Part shown: piece after piece, positions 15,212-22,609 of the stretch
Layout: every line of letters starts with the position of its first letter
How positions within the stretch are numbered: position 1 is the first letter of the stretch
NCBI GenBank assembly: GCA_019423725.1
Contig: JAHZAW010000007.1
Span: 28,664-55,013 of the forward strand
Direction of reading: 5' to 3'
Source: Clostridiales bacterium
GTDB lineage: Bacteria; Bacillota; Clostridia; Lachnospirales; Anaerotignaceae
DNA length: 26,350 nucleotides
Translations under genes and position numbers: made by a program
Notes under the pieces: model-generated
Databases searched by the model: none
The model's input: the letters and a program-made list of their open reading frames with translations, nothing else
What the model was told of the DNA's origin: nothing

Positions 15212-15568
15212 TTATATCTCATCAAGTATCTCTTTTTTCTTGTTTTCATACTCTTCATCGGTAATGAGTCCCTTGTCATGCATGCTTTTTAAAGTCTCAA
15301 GGCGGTGCTCATTTTCTTCTGCGTTATCTTCATAATTTTCCTCTTCGTTATCCTCAATCTTTATTTCATGGGATACGAGCCCCTTATCCGAAAAAAGATT
15401 GTACAGATTCATTATTATCATAACACCGACTATTGCCGTCCATAAAAACCCGAAGGGGCCGAAACTCGGTATGACTATAAATATACCGATCAGAAGAAAT
15501 ATCACTCCTACGGCTACGCTTGCAGCTGACTGTGTTTTGCCCGGTCTGACCCATATTTTCCTTTTCAT
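15212..15568 (-). CDS. Two-helix membrane protein with C-terminal SHOCT domain
   Basis: The 118-residue protein has two hydrophobic segments at about 18-36 and 40-58 (VGVIFLLIGIFIVIPSFG; FLWTAIVGVMIIMNLYNLF). An acidic linker at about 70-88 leads to a SHOCT domain at 90-118 (LETLKSMHDKGLITDEEYENKKKEIL). SHOCT domains are short helical oligomerisation or localisation modules. The start is the ATG at 15566-15568, preceded by GGAGGAGG (15573-15580). A longer frame reaching 15643 lacks a good site and would overlap the upstream small gene. It sits between the 48-residue membrane gene and the 64-residue gene. Confidence 0.8.
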   Translation of the reverse strand: MKRKIWVRPGKTQSAASVAVGVIFLLIGIFIVIPSFGPFGFLWTAIVGVMIIMNLYNLFSDKGLVSHEIKIEDNEEENYEDNAEENEHRLETLKSMHDKGLITDEEYENKKKEILDEI

Positions 15569-15579
15569 AATGCCTCCTC

Positions 15580-15726
15580 CTATTTCCTTGAATTTATAAG
15601 ATGGATTATTATTCCAATAACAAACATAGCTATGGAAACGCACAGGTATATATACGCATGATTGATTATAAAAGAAAGAAGAAAACCTATACCAAGGTAT
15701 ATCGCCAGATTTCCAAACTGTTTCAT
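15580..15726 (-). CDS. 48-residue membrane protein
   Basis: A short open frame runs from ATG (15724-15726) to TAG (15580-15582). GGAGG at 15733-15737 lies 6 bases before the ATG. The product, starting MKQFGNLAIYLGIGFLLSFI, has two hydrophobic stretches at about 5-20 and 25-43 and a basic tail ending SRK. It begins 11 bases after the ATPase stop, and its own stop abuts the ribosome binding site of the SHOCT gene. I do not recognise the family. Close packing and the strong site support a real gene. Confidence 0.7.
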   Translation of the reverse strand: MKQFGNLAIYLGIGFLLSFIINHAYIYLCVSIAMFVIGIIIHLINSRK

Positions 15727-15737
15727 TTCTATCCTCC

Positions 15738-16493
15738 TTACGGCTTTGAGAAAAAGAACTGCTTCTCAGAGCTTGAATAATGTGTTTTTATATTAAATAT
15801 TTTCTCGAATACGTTTTCATCGTATATCTTTTCCGGTTTGCCTGAGCATACTACCCTGCCCTTATTCATGGCTATTATCTTATCAGAGCATGTCATAGCC
15901 AGGTTAAGGTCATGGATGACCATAACTACAGTCTTTCCCTTGTTTTTCATCTGCTTTATCATTTCCATGAGCTCAAGCTGATAATTTATATCCAGAAATG
16001 TCACAGGCTCATCCAGAAATACCACATCCGTATCCTGGGCCAGTATCATGGCGATATATGCCTTCTGCTGCTGCCCCCCTGAAAGCGCTGACAGGCTCTG
16101 GTCGGCTATTTCATATACACCAGCAGTTTTCATGGCGTTTTCTACGATCTCAATATCTTTTTCTGTATACCTTCTAGGATAGCCAAGATATGGGAACCTG
16201 CCATGGAACACCAGTGCCCTTACGGTAAGTGTACCTGGATTCTTCTGCTGGGAAAGAACAGATATTATGCAGGCTCTCTTTTTAGCCTTCATTTTATGGA
16301 CATCCTCACCGTTTACAAGAACACTTCCGGCAAGGGGCTGCATAAGTCCGGACGCGGTCTCCAGCAGAGTGGATTTACCGCATCCATTGGGACCTACTAT
16401 GGACGTTATCTCCCCGCCGTTCATCGTTTCGTTTATATCAAAAAGCACCTGCTTTTTTCCATATCCGCTGTTTATGTTTTTAAGCTCTATCAC
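15738..16493 (-). CDS. Iron-siderophore/cobalamin-type ABC transporter ATPase (FecE/FhuC-like)
   Basis: This 251-residue ATPase powers import of an iron chelate, heme or cobalamin in the FecE/FhuC/BtuD family. Walker A is GPNGCGKST at 34-42, the signature LSGGQQQK is at 137-144, and Walker B is VVFLDEP at 157-163, followed by TFLDINYQ, which is common in this family. The switch His is in VIHDLN. The start codon is GTG (16491-16493), 8 bases after GGAGG (16502-16506). It overlaps the end of the permease gene by 14 bases, so translation is coupled. No binding protein is present in the window. Confidence 0.93.
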   Translation of the reverse strand: MIELKNINSGYGKKQVLFDINETMNGGEITSIVGPNGCGKSTLLETASGLMQPLAGSVLVNGEDVHKMKAKKRACIISVLSQQKNPGTLTVRALVFHGRFPYLGYPRRYTEKDIEIVENAMKTAGVYEIADQSLSALSGGQQQKAYIAMILAQDTDVVFLDEPVTFLDINYQLELMEMIKQMKNKGKTVVMVIHDLNLAMTCSDKIIAMNKGRVVCSGKPEKIYDENVFEKIFNIKTHYSSSEKQFFFSKP

Positions 16494-17505
16494 CGTGGCG
16501 GCCTCCTTTCTTTTTCATAATGAGGTAAATAAAGAAAGGCACACCTATGTATGATACGACTATTCCAAGCTGTATCTCATAGGGCGCAAACAATACCCTT
16601 GAAAGCATATCACAAAATGTCACAAAGGCTGCTCCCAAAAGTGCTGAAGCCGGTATGAGCCTCCTATTTCCGCTTTTTATAAAATGTCTTGCTATGTGTG
16701 GGATTATAAGGCCGATAAAACTAAGCAGGCCAGCAAAACTTACAGCGGCTCCGGCTAAAAGTGCCGCTGAAAAAAGAAGAGCGAACCTGACCGCCTTTAC
16801 ATTCATACCAAGGCTTTTGGCTGTTCTGTCTCCAAGCGCAAGTATATCCAGCTCATGGCTTAAAAGCATTGCTAAAATAATGCCAGCGCATATATATATC
16901 CAGGCAGGATGGAGTTTTGCAAGGGAAGTCCCCATTACTCCGCCTATTTTGAAATCAGTTATACCATTTAAAGAATCTGGAAAAAATGTCGTTATGGTGT
17001 CTATTCCAGCACTTAAAAGATTGCTGACCGCTACACCAGCCAGCACAAGGGTTATTTTTGAAGCTCCGTTTTTCACTGCTATAAGATAAACTACCATTAC
17101 CGTAAGCACCGCACCTATGAATGCCGCAGCTGGTACGGCTGAAGGCGTATTTGGAAAAATCGCCATGGCAAGCACTGCCGCAAATCCAGCTCCAGAGTTT
17201 ACTCCGATTATACTTGGCGCTGCTAAGGGATTTTCAAGTACCGACTGTATTATTACACCGGATACCGCCAAAGCTCCACCAGCAAGTATGGACGCAGCCA
17301 CGCGGGGCACCCTGGCAAAAAGTATTATCCGGGCATTTACTGAGTTGCTTCCTGAAAATACAGCGGCAAAAAATTCGCCGGCTGATATGCTTACAGATCC
17401 GAAGCATACGCCCATTACCGCTGAAACAATAACGCAGATAAAACATATAAAAATAAATAATTTTTCCGCTCTGTCCCTTTGTTTTGAAACCGTTGAAAAA
17501 TTCAC
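16480..17505 (-). CDS. FecCD-family ABC transporter permease
   Basis: This permease of the BtuC/FecCD/FhuB family dimerises to carry ferric siderophores, heme or cobalamin. The product is 341 residues and largely hydrophobic, with about ten helices. FecCD hallmarks include RVPRVAASILAGGALAVSGVIIQ, NPLAAPSIIGVNSGAG, and the ATPase-contact region LGMNVKAVR with GLLSFIGLIIPHIAR. The best start is GTG at 17503-17505, 8 bases after GGAG (17514-17517). A GTG at 17512-17514 would overlap that site. It is the first gene of a likely operon that continues with the ATPase, three small genes and the GNAT gene, and it diverges from an HTH regulator. Confidence 0.93.
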   Translation of the reverse strand: MNFSTVSKQRDRAEKLFIFICFICVIVSAVMGVCFGSVSISAGEFFAAVFSGSNSVNARIILFARVPRVAASILAGGALAVSGVIIQSVLENPLAAPSIIGVNSGAGFAAVLAMAIFPNTPSAVPAAAFIGAVLTVMVVYLIAVKNGASKITLVLAGVAVSNLLSAGIDTITTFFPDSLNGITDFKIGGVMGTSLAKLHPAWIYICAGIILAMLLSHELDILALGDRTAKSLGMNVKAVRFALLFSAALLAGAAVSFAGLLSFIGLIIPHIARHFIKSGNRRLIPASALLGAAFVTFCDMLSRVLFAPYEIQLGIVVSYIGVPFFIYLIMKKKGGRHGDRA

Positions 17506-17543
17506 ACATTTCACTCCAATTCACCAAAAATCAATCATTTTAC

Positions 17544-17572
17544 ATTATATCAGATTAATTATTGCTTGGCTA
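17544..17572 (-). promoter_or_regulatory. Extended -10 promoter of the FecCD operon
   Basis: On the minus strand a perfect TATAAT (17544-17549) is preceded by TGA, forming TGnTATAAT. A weak -35, TAGCCA (17567-17572), is 17 bases upstream. The predicted start near 17537 gives a leader of about 32 bases to the GTG start. Confidence 0.6.
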
Positions 17573-17596
17573 TATTATGACTCTGCGGAACGTGGA

Positions 17597-17625
17597 TTGT
17601 TTTTATTTCAAAATCAATATACAAT
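17597..17625 (+). promoter_or_regulatory. Promoter of the HTH regulator gene
   Basis: -35 TTGTTT (17597-17602) and -10 TACAAT (17620-17625) are 17 bases apart. The predicted start near 17632 gives a leader of about 57 bases that contains an AACTGA/TCAGTT inverted repeat at 17642-17669. The -35 is poor. Confidence 0.4.
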
Positions 17626-17688
17626 AATGTTCATAAAAGAGAACTGAAATATCACGATCATTCTCAGTTATAAAATGGAGGTTAAAAA

Positions 17689-18273
17689 ATGGATTGTATT
17701 AAAACCGGCCGGCTCATAGCCAGGCTCAGAAAAGAAAAAGGCCTGACTCAAAAAAATATAGCCGATTCCCTTGGAATAAGCAGCAAGACCGTATCTAAAT
17801 GGGAGACAGGCCTCGGATTTCCTGATCTTTCACTCTGGCCCGATCTTTCAACAATACTTGGTGCGGAAATTTCTCAGCTTATGGAAGGTGAGATAGTTCC
17901 CAATAAACCTGATAATGGCAATATGCTCAAGGTAAAATTTTATGTATGCCCTGACTGTGGAAATATACTTTTCAGCACCGGAAGTGCTTCTGTTTTCTGC
18001 TGCGGCAAAAAGCTAGAGGCTCTACAGGTATCTGGCAGCACTATAAATTTCAACGCTGAGCTTTCTGACACGGAATACTACATTACCCTTGACCATGAAA
18101 TGACCAAAGAACACTACATCTCATTTGCAGCACTGGTAAAGAGCGACAGAGTATATATGCTCCGTCTCTATCCGGAACAGAATCCATCATTCAGGCTTCC
18201 TGCCATAAAGGGAGCCAGGCTTTTTCTCTACTGCGTAAAGCATGGCCTTATGCAGTTCAATAAAATAATGTAA
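17689..18273 (+). CDS. XRE regulator fused to zinc ribbon and superoxide-reductase-like domain
   Basis: The 194-residue cytoplasmic protein begins with an XRE helix-turn-helix at about 5-65 (LIARLRKEKGLTQKNIADSLGISSKTVSKWETG). A CxxC...CC ribbon follows, with Cys87, Cys90, Cys104 and Cys105. The C-terminal part, about 115-190, resembles desulfoferrodoxin/superoxide reductase: DHEMTKEHYI gives His136 and His142, and YCVKHGL gives Cys182 and His185. These match four of the five iron ligands of superoxide reductase. The first ligand histidine, in the family's EKH segment, appears missing. It is therefore more likely a sensor than an enzyme. GGAGG (17677-17681) lies 7 bases before the ATG. It diverges from the FecCD operon. 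Confidence 0.85.
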   Translation: MDCIKTGRLIARLRKEKGLTQKNIADSLGISSKTVSKWETGLGFPDLSLWPDLSTILGAEISQLMEGEIVPNKPDNGNMLKVKFYVCPDCGNILFSTGSASVFCCGKKLEALQVSGSTINFNAELSDTEYYITLDHEMTKEHYISFAALVKSDRVYMLRLYPEQNPSFRLPAIKGARLFLYCVKHGLMQFNKIM

Positions 18274-18280
18274 TACTGCT

Positions 18281-18312
18281 GCCGCCGGCAGTCCCGGCGG
18301 CCTTATTTCATT
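18281..18312 (+). terminator. Terminator after the HTH regulator
   Basis: GCCGCCGG (18281-18288) and CCGGCGGC (18294-18301) form a GC-only stem with a 5-base loop, followed by T-rich CTTATTTCATT. It starts 8 bases after the stop codon. Confidence 0.8.
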
Positions 18313-18440
18313 ATTGAAATCCCATAGGGCATTTTAAAAACTATATGGCATAACAGTGACGCTCCTGGAGTCCGTGAAATAAAGCTGATAAAATTGATTT
18401 GAAACCATCTAAAAATTTATTCAAAAGGCGGCAGCATATT

Positions 18441-18605
18441 ATGAACTATAAAAAATATGACAAGGTATTGCTTATCACTGGCGAAACAGCTTTTATAGTC
18501 GAAGTCTTGGGAAACGGTGATGTTTTTGTGGCTGATATTGAAAAATCCAGCGGAACAGATACTGCCTTTATATATAAAAAAGATATAAAACAAAAGCTCA
18601 GCTGA
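18441..18605 (+). CDS. Small protein, possibly DUF4926-like (54 residues)
   Basis: The best start is ATG at 18441, about 10 bases after the weak site AGGCGG. A TTG start at 18399 lacks any site. The product (MNYKKYDKVLLITGETAFIV, then VLGNGDVFVADIEK and FIYKKDIKQKLS) is a small beta-rich pattern resembling DUF4926-type proteins by eye. That link is tentative. It lies alone between two terminators, with no clear promoter of its own. Confidence 0.5.
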   Translation: MNYKKYDKVLLITGETAFIVEVLGNGDVFVADIEKSSGTDTAFIYKKDIKQKLS

Positions 18606-18727
18606 TTTTCCGTATTATAATAATATGGTTAATATGACGCTGTTCTCTCCCATAATATATTTCACGGATAACTTTAATGAATACAGAAATATATGAATAA
18701 TAACAGTTATTTTATTATTTATATAAT
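18606..18727. other. Intergenic AT-rich stretch without a gene
   Basis: I see no open frame with a ribosome binding site and no repeat of note here. It separates the small plus-strand gene from the convergent kinase gene and leads into the hairpin that begins at 18728. Confidence 0.6.
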
Positions 18728-18773
18728 ATATCCCGTGCAGAGGTATGAAAAATTTATCTTCCGCACGGGATAT
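18728..18773. terminator. Hairpin between convergent genes
   Basis: The perfect 11-bp arms ATATCCCGTGC (18728-18738) and GCACGGGATAT (18763-18773) enclose a 24-base loop. TTTATT follows on the plus strand, and an AT-rich stretch follows on the minus strand. The long loop is unusual for a terminator, but the convergent position fits. Confidence 0.65.
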
Positions 18774-18787
18774 TTATTAAATTCCAT

Positions 18788-20056
18788 TTACTTTTTTTCT
18801 GTCAATTCCACTGCTTTTTTAAAGAAATCCACACTTCCGAAGTTTCCTGATTTAAGGACCACCCTGAGTTCCCTTCTTTCAGTCGGTGTCATCACCGGAA
18901 CTCCAGGATCAACGGAACTTCCGATTATATAAGAGTCAAATCCGAGTTTTTTCATTACAGCTCCTGAAGTTTCTCCTCCGGCAACTATTATCCTCGTATA
19001 ACCATTCATAACAGCCACTTCAGCCAGCTCAGCCATGGCCGTCTCAAGGCTTTCTGATATGGCTTCAGCTCCATGTCTTTGGTTATACTTTACATTTTCA
19101 GGCGTGTCAGAGCTATATACTATTACAGTTTCATCTCCATACTCACTGACAAAATTCCACAGATCCCCAACGGTCTGTTTCTCATAAAGAAGGCGTATTG
19201 CATCTATTTTAAAGGCTTTTCCTCCGTCATCGATGTATTTTTCCACCTGACTCCTTGTAGCCGCTGAACAGCTTCCCGCAAGTATTAATGCTTTTCCTTC
19301 CGTTCCGTCCTGTTTTTCGTTTTTCTCAATATTTTTTCCGGACATTTCAGCCAGATGCTCAATTATACCTGAACCTCCGGTCAAAAATTTCAGATGTCCA
19401 AAAAGATCTGTTATCCTTACGGCATCCTTTTCCTCAGCATAATCAGGGACTATAAAATATTTTCCCGAAATGCTCTCAAATGCATTAAGTCGGTTCCATA
19501 CCTCAGCGTCCTCTTCCTCCATTTCCTCAAGATCTACATTTATACATGGATATCTGCACTGAGGTCTCATAAGCTCACATATCTCACTATCCCACATGGG
19601 ATTTATCGGATGGTTTTTCATTGGGCTTTCATCAAGAGGGACTCCATCAACATAAAGCCTGCCCTTTATTACCGTGCGCTTATTCACTGGAAGAGCCGGA
19701 CATAATATCGTCTTAGTCTCATCCAGAGCGTCCATTATGGCCTGGGCAACGGGTCCGATGTTTCCCCTGGGTGTTGAATCAAAGGTCGAACAGTATTTGA
19801 AATAAAACTGTTTCGATCCTATTTTCTGTAAATACTCCAAAGCTTCAAGAGCGTATTTTACAGCGTCATTCCTATCTATGCTCCTGATCTTGAGCGCAAT
19901 CACCACAGCTTTTACATCTTCATCCAAGACTGTACCTTCCAATGGTATGCCATTATATAAAACAGTCTTCAGTCCGCCCTTTTCAAAAAACGACGCAGCA
20001 TCAGAGGCTCCCGTAAAATCATCCGCTATACATCCCCAAAGTATATCCTTACCCAT
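18788..20056 (-). CDS. Four-carbon acid sugar kinase family protein (DUF1537/OtnK-like)
   Basis: The 422-residue cytoplasmic kinase belongs to the four-carbon acid sugar kinase family, which phosphorylates substrates such as 3-oxo-tetronates (OtnK) or threonate (DtnK) in sugar-acid breakdown. Residues 12-19 are DDFTGASD, the N-terminal motif. KYCSTFDSTPRGNIGP is at 88-103, and the nucleotide-binding C-terminal part has GGETSGAV (360-367), DPGVP (383-387) and LKSGNFG (401-407). Length is typical. An AGGGGGTG site precedes the ATG. The usual partners of the pathway, a PdxA2/LtnD-type dehydrogenase and an aldolase or isomerase, are absent here, so the substrate cannot be inferred from context. 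Confidence 0.88.
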   Translation of the reverse strand: MGKDILWGCIADDFTGASDAASFFEKGGLKTVLYNGIPLEGTVLDEDVKAVVIALKIRSIDRNDAVKYALEALEYLQKIGSKQFYFKYCSTFDSTPRGNIGPVAQAIMDALDETKTILCPALPVNKRTVIKGRLYVDGVPLDESPMKNHPINPMWDSEICELMRPQCRYPCINVDLEEMEEEDAEVWNRLNAFESISGKYFIVPDYAEEKDAVRITDLFGHLKFLTGGSGIIEHLAEMSGKNIEKNEKQDGTEGKALILAGSCSAATRSQVEKYIDDGGKAFKIDAIRLLYEKQTVGDLWNFVSEYGDETVIVYSSDTPENVKYNQRHGAEAISESLETAMAELAEVAVMNGYTRIIVAGGETSGAVMKKLGFDSYIIGSSVDPGVPVMTPTERRELRVVLKSGNFGSVDFFKKAVELTEKK

Positions 20057-20108
20057 AGTACACCCCCTAATTTACTTAAATCCTACAGATATAAGGTTTC
20101 TTCAATGC

Positions 20109-20130
20109 TGTCAATATTATGTGATATTAT
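20109..20130 (-). promoter_or_regulatory. Possible promoter of the kinase gene with upstream direct repeat
   Basis: On the minus strand a perfect -35, TTGACA, is at 20109-20114. The best -10 is TATATC, about 15 bases further on, which is short spacing. The plus strand carries ATATTAT at 20114-20120 and 20124-20130, immediately upstream of the -35, as a possible regulator site. Confidence 0.35.
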
Positions 20131-20146
20131 TTGAACTTTCCGTACT

Positions 20147-20911
20147 TCAAATAAACAATTCGTTTTTCTTTCGTCCCTCAAAGGCCTTTTCCATCTTTTT
20201 AGCAACAGCCGCCAGCATTTCCGGATTTAAAGCCCTGGCGTTTTTAGGGCATATGTAAACACAGCGCATACATGATATACATATATCAACATCTGTTTCA
20301 GCCGGGTTATTATCCGGTATAGCATTTACAGGACACATAGCGGCACATAAACCACATTTTATACAGTCGCTTGAGCCCTTAGGCTTGAATGGAACACCAT
20401 TATATTCCACATACGGCTTATTTCCAGGCACCTCAAGTTTTCCCTTCATTTTTTCCGACGCGAGTTTTTCCTTTATTTTTTCTGCAAATGCCTTAAGTTC
20501 TATTTCATCTTCTTTATCAGGCCTGCCTGATGCGAACTGCCGCATTATGGAATGTTCGGCTACAGCAGTCACCGCAGCAATACACTTAAATCCAGCTTTT
20601 TCCGCCGTTTCCGTAAGCTCCAGAAGAGTATCATCATAGGCTCTGTTTCCGTAAACTACAACAGCTACAGCATATGCTCCATTACCATTCAGTCTTTTTA
20701 TCCTCTCAACCGCTGTAACGGGTACTCTTCCTCCAAAGGAAGGCACCGCAATGATACAAACGTCTTTTTCATTTAATATACAATCTTCAAATTTCTTTTC
20801 ATATTCACAGAGATCTATTGTTTCAGCTTCATCGGAAAAAACTCCGGCAAGTATGTCCGCTGCTTTTTTCGTTCCGCCTGTTGGACTGAAATAAATTTCA
20901 TAAACACTCAT
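20147..20911 (-). CDS. EFR1-type flavodoxin/ferredoxin protein
   Basis: The 254-residue protein joins an N-terminal flavodoxin-like domain (EIYFSPTGGTKKAADI, 5-20) to a C-terminal two-cluster ferredoxin. The cluster cysteines are 183, 186, 189, 193 and 211, 214, 217, 221 (CIKCGLCAAMCP and CISCMRCVYICP), enough for two 4Fe-4S clusters. Such proteins are probably intramolecular electron carriers between FMN and Fe-S centres in anaerobes, with physiological partners unknown. The start is ATG at 20909-20911, about 10 bases after AAAAGGAA. A GTG at 20918-20920 is too close to that site. It has its own strong promoter and no evident operon partner. Confidence 0.88.
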   Translation of the reverse strand: MSVYEIYFSPTGGTKKAADILAGVFSDEAETIDLCEYEKKFEDCILNEKDVCIIAVPSFGGRVPVTAVERIKRLNGNGAYAVAVVVYGNRAYDDTLLELTETAEKAGFKCIAAVTAVAEHSIMRQFASGRPDKEDEIELKAFAEKIKEKLASEKMKGKLEVPGNKPYVEYNGVPFKPKGSSDCIKCGLCAAMCPVNAIPDNNPAETDVDICISCMRCVYICPKNARALNPEMLAAVAKKMEKAFEGRKKNELFI

Positions 20912-20956
20912 TGTTAACACTTCCTTTTGTAAATTTTCACGTCTTTTTCCAATTTA

Positions 20957-20985
20957 ATTATAGACTGACACGGCCTGCTTTTCAA
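20957..20985 (-). promoter_or_regulatory. SigA-type promoter of the ferredoxin/flavodoxin gene
   Basis: On the minus strand TTGAAA (20980-20985) and a perfect TATAAT (20957-20962) are 17 bases apart. This is the best promoter match in the window. The predicted start near 20950 gives a leader of about 40 bases. Confidence 0.7.
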
Positions 20986-21024
20986 CATAGTTTACATTAA
21001 AACATACCTTATATTTAACATAAT

Positions 21025-21053
21025 AAAAAGCCCTCAGATATACTGAAGGCCTA
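21025..21053 (-). terminator. Terminator of the importer/methyltransferase operon
   Basis: In the minus-strand RNA GCCTTCAG pairs with CTGAGGGC (one wobble) around a 5-base loop and is followed by TTTTTATTATG. It lies just after the methyltransferase stop codon. Confidence 0.75.
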
Positions 21054-21060
21054 ATTCTTT

Positions 21061-21792
21061 CTATTTTATGGCAGAGATCTCAAAAAGCGGTGTGACTGAA
21101 TATAAAAGTTTTTCCCAGTCCTTATAAAGACTATCACCTGCGTTTTTATCGGTCTCAATGTTTTTAAAACCTATATCCTTAAGGACTTTAATATCCCACT
21201 CCGGTCTTAATGTGTCTGAAAGCGGAAGATCATTAAATATTTCCACGTCATCTGCGTAAACTTTGAATTCATTTCCGTATAACTCGAAATATTTCCTCTC
21301 ATTTTCACGTACAGCTTTCATCATATCTTCATTATAAAAGGGAAGATGCCAGTTGGCGTCATATATAAGGAGCTGGCCGCCAGACTTCAGCTTATCATAA
21401 AATCCTCTATATATCTTCTCAGGCTCCCTGAATGTCCATGTCACATTTCTGCTTATTATAAGATCAAACTCATTGTCACTGAAATCCAGCTCCGCCGCAT
21501 CCATAATTCTGAACTCAGGAGCAACATTAAGTTTCTCAGCATTTAAAGCGGCATATTTCAACATGTCAGCCGAACGGTCGATACCTGTGACCCTATGTCC
21601 TTCTTCTGAAAGTATACACGAAAAAAATCCAGGTCCGCACCCTATGTCAAGTACCCTGAGGGGGCCTGATTTATAAAGCCTTTTTCCTATATGGCTTTTC
21701 CACAGTTCCTTTCTCTCATCATTTAATTCTTCCGAAACATATTCGCCATAAAAACTTCCGTCTTCCCAATAATCCTTATTTTTATCTGCCAT
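21061..21792 (-). CDS. Class I SAM-dependent methyltransferase
   Basis: The 243-residue soluble enzyme has motif I VLDIGCGPG at 47-55, an acidic residue after beta strand 2 (VTGIDRSADML) and FDLIISRNV at motif IV, all typical of a class I Rossmann methyltransferase. The acceptor is not identifiable. It is the last gene of the importer operon, about 50 bases after the ATPase stop, before a terminator. GAGGAA precedes the ATG. Methyltransferases beside nickel/opine importers occur in several anaerobes, so modification of a metallophore-like ligand is one possibility. That is inference only, and housekeeping or tailoring of other small molecules is equally open. Confidence 0.85.
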   Translation of the reverse strand: MADKNKDYWEDGSFYGEYVSEELNDERKELWKSHIGKRLYKSGPLRVLDIGCGPGFFSCILSEEGHRVTGIDRSADMLKYAALNAEKLNVAPEFRIMDAAELDFSDNEFDLIISRNVTWTFREPEKIYRGFYDKLKSGGQLLIYDANWHLPFYNEDMMKAVRENERKYFELYGNEFKVYADDVEIFNDLPLSDTLRPEWDIKVLKDIGFKNIETDKNAGDSLYKDWEKLLYSVTPLFEISAIK

Positions 21793-21843
21793 AATAAATT
21801 CCTCTGTACTGTTTATGTTAATATTTTCAATTGTCTATACTTC

Positions 21844-22605
21844 TCATCTTGGTATGGTAAGAACCGACTCCAAAAGATTTTTTGTCGCTGTATTGACCGG
21901 GCAAGAAAGCACATCTTCCGTATTCCCGCTTTCTACTATGGTACCGTTATGCATCACGGCTATCCTGTCGCAAAATGCAGCCGTCAGCGGTATGTCATGG
22001 GTTATAAAAAGCATCGATGTCTTTTTGTCCTCTTTGAGCCTTTTCAGAATATCTATTATCTGAGCCTGTATAAGCACATCCAATGCGCTGGTTGCCTCAT
22101 CACATATGATTAGCTTTGGCGAACATATCAAAGCTCTGGCAATGGCAGCCCTCTGACACTCTCCTCCGCTAAGTTTGGATATTTTGGCATTTTCATACTC
22201 TTTTTTCAGTCCCACATACTCTATAAGCTCAATTGCCCTCTCTCTGAGTTCATCCTTATCCCATAATTTGTATGACCTGGCACCCTGCATTACTCCGTTA
22301 ATAAGAGTATCCCTTGGGTCAAAGGAATCCTGTGGGTTCTGAAATATCATCTGAAGGTCTTTGCCAACGGGTTTTAGATAGGCTCCTCCGCTTATTTTTC
22401 TGCCCTCAAAATATATCTCTCCGCTGTCTTCTTTTATAAGCCTTGCGATTATGCCAGCTGTCGTACTCTTTCCACAGCCGCTTTCTCCTACAAGTCCAAG
22501 GCTTTCACCATACTCTATATCAAAGGAGACATTATCCACAGCCATGACCGAAGCTCTGCCCTTTGAAAATCTTTTTCCTATGTTTTTTACTTCCAGTAAA
22601 GCCAA
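21844..22605 (-). CDS. Nickel/peptide ABC transporter ATPase 2 (NikE/DppF-like)
   Basis: This 253-residue ATPase pairs with the preceding ATPase to drive the importer. Walker A is GESGCGKST at 40-48, the signature LSGGECQR is at 145-152, and Walker B is LIICDE at 165-170. The start is TTG at 22603-22605 with GAGGTG (22613-22618) 7 bases upstream, 4 bases after the stop of the first ATPase. A longer frame to 22692 overlaps the neighbour by 83 bases and has no site. It lacks the extra C-terminal cysteine region present in the other ATPase. Confidence 0.93.
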   Translation of the reverse strand: MALLEVKNIGKRFSKGRASVMAVDNVSFDIEYGESLGLVGESGCGKSTTAGIIARLIKEDSGEIYFEGRKISGGAYLKPVGKDLQMIFQNPQDSFDPRDTLINGVMQGARSYKLWDKDELRERAIELIEYVGLKKEYENAKISKLSGGECQRAAIARALICSPKLIICDEATSALDVLIQAQIIDILKRLKEDKKTSMLFITHDIPLTAAFCDRIAVMHNGTIVESGNTEDVLSCPVNTATKNLLESVLTIPR

Positions 22606-22609
22606 GAAC

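Noticed and set aside
15569..15643. Longer N-terminus for the SHOCT protein
   Set aside because: No ribosome binding site at the outer start and it would overlap the 48-residue gene; GGAGGAGG fixes the start at 15568.
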